This document shows positions 60,066 through 64,000 of a stretch of DNA of 64,000 nucleotides, one piece after another. The stretch comes from Natrialba hulunbeirensis JCM 10989 (GTDB lineage: Archaea > Halobacteriota > Halobacteria > Halobacteriales > Natrialbaceae). The translations under genes were made by a program, and so were the position numbers. The notes under the pieces are model-generated. The model ran no database searches. It was not told the origin of the DNA and saw only the letters and a list, made by a program, of their open reading frames with translations. Position 1 is the stretch's first letter, and the number at the start of each line of letters is the position of its first letter. The stretch covers positions 8,533 through 72,532 of the forward strand of contig NZ_AOIM01000002.1 of assembly GCF_000337575.1 (NCBI RefSeq), written 5' to 3'.

Positions 60066-61173
60066 CGTCATCCCTCCGTTGGTGACCGATAACAGGCTGT
60101 TCGCGAACGGCGTTGCTCGCGTCGTCGTAATCGTGCTCTTCGCCGTTCCAGAAATCCATCGCAAGGACAAACAACTCGACCGTACTCAGGCGACGAGCCG
60201 ACCATCCGGGTGCCTTCTGGACCAGTTCGGTCTGGACAGCCCGACAGCGACGGTCGAGTTTATCGAACATCTTGGCGCGAACTTCCGCATCGTTCAGATC
60301 CTCACGGCGGGTGACGAAGGGGTTGAACAGAAACCCAACGACTGGTAACGCAGTCAGTTTCTCAGCAGGTGACTGTTCGTCACGATATCGATTGTAGACC
60401 TCGAGTGGGTTGACCTGAACGCCGATGAAGTATCGAATCTGCTGAGCACCGTCGAGATCACGAGGACGTTGCTCGCGGTATTCTGCTAGTAATTCCTCAA
60501 AAATTGGGTTCTCAGAAACGTCTTCGTCCTCGAGTCGCTCATCGATCTGCGTGATCAGGTCCTCAACGGGGAACGACCGAGTCGTCGCATGGAACTTCAG
60601 GTTGTAATCGAGTTCTTTGTTCGCGAACTCGGCGGCGACGTCCTGAACATGGGCCCAGTCGCCGCTCATCGCGAAGTCCATATTCCCCGGGTCAATCTCG
60701 AGGAACGCCTCCATTGTCCCGTCGGTACGTTGAACGGTCCTTGCACCGGGCCACGCTCGCTTAATATTGGTTAGATCCTGCGTTCGCTCGTCCGGTGCGA
60801 AAGGTGTGTAGTTGACCAGTCCACCTTCGTTCTTCGTCGAATTTGAGTGATCGTGGCCGTGTTCGTCCTTTTCGGGGACACTGTATGTCACCCGAGGGCG
60901 TTTGCAGTAGTGGCGATAGACATCGATGAGCCACGTTGCAGCCGACAGATGCGACGGACTGGCATAGACGGAGGCCACACCGAGAACGACACCAACCAGT
61001 ACGAGCGGGAAAACAAGTGCGTCGATGCCGCTGAAGCCGCCAATGAGTAATCCCGCAATCGGGAATCCGAGGAGGACATAGACATCACCCTCGTCGACGT
61101 TGACGATCGGAACGCGATTCTCTTCACCCAGTTCGTCCATAATCCGTCGGGAAGCTGCTTCTCGGTCTGCCAT
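60058..61173 (-). CDS. PrgI-like membrane protein of archaeal T4SS
   Basis: 371 residues. Two spans near the N-terminus (VYVLLGFPIAGLLIGGFSGI, LVFPLVLVGVVLGVASVYAS) followed by a large soluble part (KRAWPGARTVQRTDGTMEAF, QQIRYFIGVQVNPLEVYNRY, LPVVGFLFNPFVTRREDLN). In bacteria PrgI-type proteins sit next to VirB4; here the soluble part may equal the VirB4 N-domain region split off. Overlaps VirB4 by 8 bases and follows the TrbL-like gene by 2. Confidence 0.65.
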   Translation of the reverse strand: MADREAASRRIMDELGEENRVPIVNVDEGDVYVLLGFPIAGLLIGGFSGIDALVFPLVLVGVVLGVASVYASPSHLSAATWLIDVYRHYCKRPRVTYSVPEKDEHGHDHSNSTKNEGGLVNYTPFAPDERTQDLTNIKRAWPGARTVQRTDGTMEAFLEIDPGNMDFAMSGDWAHVQDVAAEFANKELDYNLKFHATTRSFPVEDLITQIDERLEDEDVSENPIFEELLAEYREQRPRDLDGAQQIRYFIGVQVNPLEVYNRYRDEQSPAEKLTALPVVGFLFNPFVTRREDLNDAEVRAKMFDKLDRRCRAVQTELVQKAPGWSARRLSTVELFVLAMDFWNGEEHDYDDASNAVREQPVIGHQRRDDDE

Positions 61174-61175
61174 GG

Positions 61176-62324
61176 TTAGTAGTATCCAGGATCGTTCTCT
61201 GTACGTCGATACTGTGGAACCCCTCGCTGACCGTAGGCGTCCGTCACGACGTTATCGTGAGCTGTTCCACCGTTTCCACCTGAACTCGAGTGGTCGCTAC
61301 TCGAGTGACGAGTTGGGGCATGATGCCGGCTGTTAATCTGCTGGCCAGCGACTTGCCAGGCGGCTGCTTTCGGTCCCCAGCGAGCGGCCGTCGCAGCTGC
61401 AAGCGGCCCAGCCACTTTCGCAGCACCGATCGTCGCACCCACCGTGACCGCGCCTTTCGTGGCGCCTCCAATGGCCTTCGCCGTCAGCGGACTCGCATAA
61501 GCGAAGAGCTTCCAAATCAAGATGAGTGCGAATACTGGAAGCGATGCTCCGATGAGATAGCTCAGGAAGGAACTGTCCGGTGCAAGTGAGGATTCTGCCC
61601 CGGTACCAAAGAGAAGGTCATATCCACGGAAGAGGATCGCAACCGGAAGTGGCATAATCGCCAGTGGAACGAATTTGATGGCGATCTGCTTCCCGATACG
61701 AGAGACGACAGGAAGATACCCGTACGCAACTGCGATCGCAATCGGCATCGTGTACAAATAGATGTACAAGAGGATCTCTCGGATGAAAAACAGCGCCTGT
61801 AAGATCCACATCGCAATACCACCGATCGCGGCCATCAACAACGCCAGAGCGGGATTAGAGATGGAAACCTCAAGGAAAGATATCAAAGCCTCTCTGAGCG
61901 CATCGAAGTCGGGTACTAAAGCAATAGTAAAACCATTAACGAGGAATAAGATAAGAACCGCAATCCAGTACCAGGTCACGATCAAGAAAGCTCCGGTCCA
62001 CGCAGAACGCCGAGCCTTTCGAGCTCCATAGACGCCTCCAAAATCAAAAATGCGGATAGTATGATGCCCTTGGACGAATATCAGTAAGAGAAGGAGGGAA
62101 AGGAGCATAATCTCACCGGTGACAAGTGCATTATGGAGGCCTACCCAAGGGTCATTTGTTGGGGTTCCAAAGACGAAGTTCCCAGACGTTTCAGGTACTG
62201 GTGTTCCGAACACTGACTCAGTGAAATCGTGGTACCCCTCAACAACACCCTCCTGAAACCACTCAATTATCGTCTCAATAATATCTTCGAACCATCGGCG
62301 GCCGAATTCTAGGAGGGAACTCAT
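61176..62324 (-). CDS. TrbL/VirB6-like polytopic channel protein
   Basis: 382 residues. About seven spans, for example EIMLLSLLLLLIFVQGH, WTGAFLIVTWYWIAVLILFL, ALALLMAAIGGIAMWILQAL, IREILLYIYLYTMPIAIAVA, FLSYLIGASLPVFALILIWK. Then an Ala/Gly-rich stretch (GATKGAVTVGATIGAAKVAG) and a hydrophilic tail. Spacing of spans and neighbours match TrbL/VirB6 inner-membrane channel proteins. Overlaps the lipoprotein gene upstream by 4 bases. Confidence 0.75.
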   Translation of the reverse strand: MSSLLEFGRRWFEDIIETIIEWFQEGVVEGYHDFTESVFGTPVPETSGNFVFGTPTNDPWVGLHNALVTGEIMLLSLLLLLIFVQGHHTIRIFDFGGVYGARKARRSAWTGAFLIVTWYWIAVLILFLVNGFTIALVPDFDALREALISFLEVSISNPALALLMAAIGGIAMWILQALFFIREILLYIYLYTMPIAIAVAYGYLPVVSRIGKQIAIKFVPLAIMPLPVAILFRGYDLLFGTGAESSLAPDSSFLSYLIGASLPVFALILIWKLFAYASPLTAKAIGGATKGAVTVGATIGAAKVAGPLAAATAARWGPKAAAWQVAGQQINSRHHAPTRHSSSDHSSSGGNGGTAHDNVVTDAYGQRGVPQYRRTENDPGYY

Positions 62325-63160
62325 GAGTTTACCTCAATTTCGATTGTACAGTCATTCAACTCCTCACCTGTGAACGATACGCCATATTCCTTGGAGGGAG
62401 AGTTTTCTTGGACAACAGTCTCAAGAATTACTCGAAACGCTCCTTCTTCAGTCTCTGGAGAACATGAGGCATTCTCTCCCGATGCAGAGAAGGGCATCAG
62501 CTGACTATAGAGGATGATTCCTTCACCGGGTGGAAGCTCTATGCTGTCGGCTTCTCTACGGATACTGCTCTCTTCATCGTAGATACCACTCCCATCATAC
62601 TCATCTGGAGTTGGTCTGGGTGCATCTCCGGAAAAAGTAAGCCTAACAGCTTCATCCGGACCAGTACCCAAATTCTCGACCGAAATTATCGTTTCCGTTC
62701 GGATATCGATATCACTCGCACCCTCGAACATCTCATCCGGGTGGTTTCGAGCGAGGCGGAGATCGGTGATACGAACATCTGGCTTGATTGTCACTGACTG
62801 CGTTGTCTGTTCGTCACCTCCCTCAAGTGCGACGACATCGTAGTCACCGGGTTCGTATTCGGTCCCGATTTCGATTGTCTCACGATCAACACCGGCTGCA
62901 ATGGACCGCTCAGCGAACGACTCACCGTTTGGATCGATCACGTTCACCTGCTCGACCGACGAGTTCTCCGTGAACTCGAGTACGAGTTCGGTTCCCTCGA
63001 CGAAGATGTCCTCAAAGAGTTCGTCATCATCGAGGTCAGGGACACCATTTTCTGAGCCACCATTCTCGGAGCCACTGAGGCAACCACTCACGGCGACAGC
63101 TGCGCCGGTCACGATTCCACTAAGGACTGTACGTCGGGTAGTGTGCTTTTGTTGAGTCAT
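62321..63160 (-). CDS. Tat lipoprotein of the conjugation operon
   Basis: 279 residues. TTRRTVLSGIVTGAAVAVSGC: Tat signal and lipobox VSGC. Acidic linker (SGSENGGSENGVPDLDDD). Then beta-rich segments (GTELVLEFTENSSVEQVNVI, YEPGDYDVVALEG, ETIISVENLGTGPDEAVRLT) resembling immunoglobulin-like or CARDB domains. Likely surface component of the mating apparatus. Overlaps both neighbours by 4 bases. Confidence 0.75.
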   Translation of the reverse strand: MTQQKHTTRRTVLSGIVTGAAVAVSGCLSGSENGGSENGVPDLDDDELFEDIFVEGTELVLEFTENSSVEQVNVIDPNGESFAERSIAAGVDRETIEIGTEYEPGDYDVVALEGGDEQTTQSVTIKPDVRITDLRLARNHPDEMFEGASDIDIRTETIISVENLGTGPDEAVRLTFSGDAPRPTPDEYDGSGIYDEESSIRREADSIELPPGEGIILYSQLMPFSASGENASCSPETEEGAFRVILETVVQENSPSKEYGVSFTGEELNDCTIEIEVNS

Positions 63161-64000
63161 GGATTGTATTCATCTGGTGTTCGGAGGAACGAGCCGAGTT
63201 TCAGACCTGCATACAGCGCGACCAAGAACGGAATTGAGAGCCAGAAGACATCGACAAAGAGTGTGAACCAGCCACTGGCCGTCGCCAGTGGATGCCACGA
63301 GACACTCGCCGTATCTCCGACGTAAGCAGGGTCGTGTGTTCGCCACGAGCCAGGATGGTATGTTGCGGTGTGGATCCCTGGTTGGGAGATGGTGACTGTC
63401 GCACGACCAGCCGAATCCGTCTGAACATATTCGTCGGCAATCGCGATGTAGCCATCACGTGTGTCGATACCGATCGGTGCAAATCGACTGTTGCTCTGGA
63501 GTGCGATCGGATCACCGGTCTTGGCATCACGAAGTTCAAGCTCGACCGTTACTGCAGACTCGTTTTGCTCGAGAATCTCCACTGAGAGATTACTCTCTCG
63601 GATTTCGCGCTCTGTTCCACCGTCCGGTTCGATGAGTGTGGCAGTCGTGCCTCGAACGATGCCTTGAACCTCGAGATGGTCACGATCAACCGCATCGTGA
63701 CGAATTGCAAGGCCAGAGGAGCGAGTATATGGCACCTCAACGACGTCGATTTCGACGTTCTCGTGGATGGTTGCGTTTGGTGAGGAACTTTCTGTTCCCC
63801 ACACCTCTGCAATATCTGGCCCATCACGAATAGGATCTGCACGGGGCCCAATATCTGACGGGTACGCTCGCACGTACACTGGCAGCGCGTCAGAGTGGGC
63901 TACATCCTCGTCAGTTGCCGACGATTCAACGAGTCGATCCCAATCCGTATCCCGAGCGGTGTAATAACGCCAATTCCCGCGAACAACAGCATCACCGTCT
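63157..64000 (-). CDS. surface protein with C-terminal membrane anchor, 5' part outside window
   Basis: Open to the window end with no start in view: the frame continues as GDAVVRGNWRYYTARDTDWD through VESSATDEDVAHSDALPVYV. A GTG near 63879 is internal. Extracellular beta-rich part (VTISQPGIHTATYHPGSW) and one C-terminal span (WFTLFVDVFWLSIPFLVALY) followed by GLKLGSFLRT. At least 280 residues. Upstream of the lipoprotein with a 4-base overlap, so part of the conjugation operon; probably envelope-exposed mating factor. Confidence 0.65.
   Translation of the reverse strand, partial: DGDAVVRGNWRYYTARDTDWDRLVESSATDEDVAHSDALPVYVRAYPSDIGPRADPIRDGPDIAEVWGTESSSPNATIHENVEIDVVEVPYTRSSGLAIRHDAVDRDHLEVQGIVRGTTATLIEPDGGTEREIRESNLSVEILEQNESAVTVELELRDAKTGDPIALQSNSRFAPIGIDTRDGYIAIADEYVQTDSAGRATVTISQPGIHTATYHPGSWRTHDPAYVGDTASVSWHPLATASGWFTLFVDVFWLSIPFLVALYAGLKLGSFLRTPDEYNP

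Overview
This window looks like part of a large conjugative, plasmid-type or integrated accessory replicon of a halophilic archaeon (class Halobacteria). The predicted proteins are very acidic, secreted proteins carry twin-arginine (Tat) signals with haloarchaeal lipoboxes, there are two TFB-type transcription factors and an Orc1/Cdc6 initiator, and many genes have short or no leaders with archaeal TATA elements. No rRNA, tRNA or CRISPR array was seen. No core housekeeping operon is present.

Layout. 0-5 kb: a FilR1-like regulator, a secreted-type metallopeptidase/Tat protein pair, a Tat lipoprotein and decayed fragments. 4.9-6.0 kb: an IS630-type element with an A7 frameshift site and an in-frame stop. 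6.0-18.5 kb: a DNA-end-processing cluster made of AddB-like nuclease, AddA-like helicase-nuclease, Mre11/YhaO-like nuclease and a membrane-anchored Rad50/YhaN-like ATPase. It is split by a 2.7-kb cassette of tiny zinc-finger and winged-helix genes. 18.5-21.5 kb: a DUF234-type ATPase divergent from a Fic protein, with a matching palindrome in front of each and an IS605 right-end remnant between them. 21.5-24.8 kb: TFB1, Orc1/Cdc6 and a replication origin with ORB-like repeats, flanked by a 100-bp direct duplication. 24.8-33.8 kb: a defence-type island with a UPF0175/PIN toxin-antitoxin pair, a truncated cysteine desulfurase, a compact operon of Zn-hook SMC-like ATPase, winged-helix-like protein and membrane protein, and two PD-(D/E)XK proteins. 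34-40 kb: a minus-strand plasmid-maintenance region with GHKL ATPase-peptidase fusion, TFB2 and an ArdC-like antirestriction operon. 40-51 kb: membrane proteins, lipoprotein, RPA-like OB-fold protein, a strand-biased low-complexity tract, a hairpin array, a metallo-beta-lactamase (MBL) protein and its deleted copy, VapBC, and a second DUF234 ATPase. 51-64 kb: a conjugation module running on the minus strand with prim-pol, a very large coupling ATPase, VirB4, a PrgI-like membrane protein, a TrbL/VirB6-like protein and two surface proteins.

How the parts fit. The Orc1/origin pair gives replication. The prim-pol and VirB4/coupling/TrbL-like genes give transfer as single-stranded DNA. ArdC and the toxin-antitoxin pairs help establishment and retention. 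The end-processing cluster and the defence island are cargo.

The most interesting candidates are: (i) the four-to-five gene Zn-hook ATPase operon at 26.5-31.0 kb, which resembles three-component ABC/Lamassu-like defence but with a polytopic membrane protein; (ii) a 10-bp inverted repeat with a 21-22 nt spacer found at three distant loci, likely a shared operator; (iii) the coupling ATPase fused to a nuclease-like domain and a primase-type C-terminal domain; (iv) two paralogous ATPases with different palindromes at almost the same distance from their start codons. All functional assignments come from reading the sequence without database searches.
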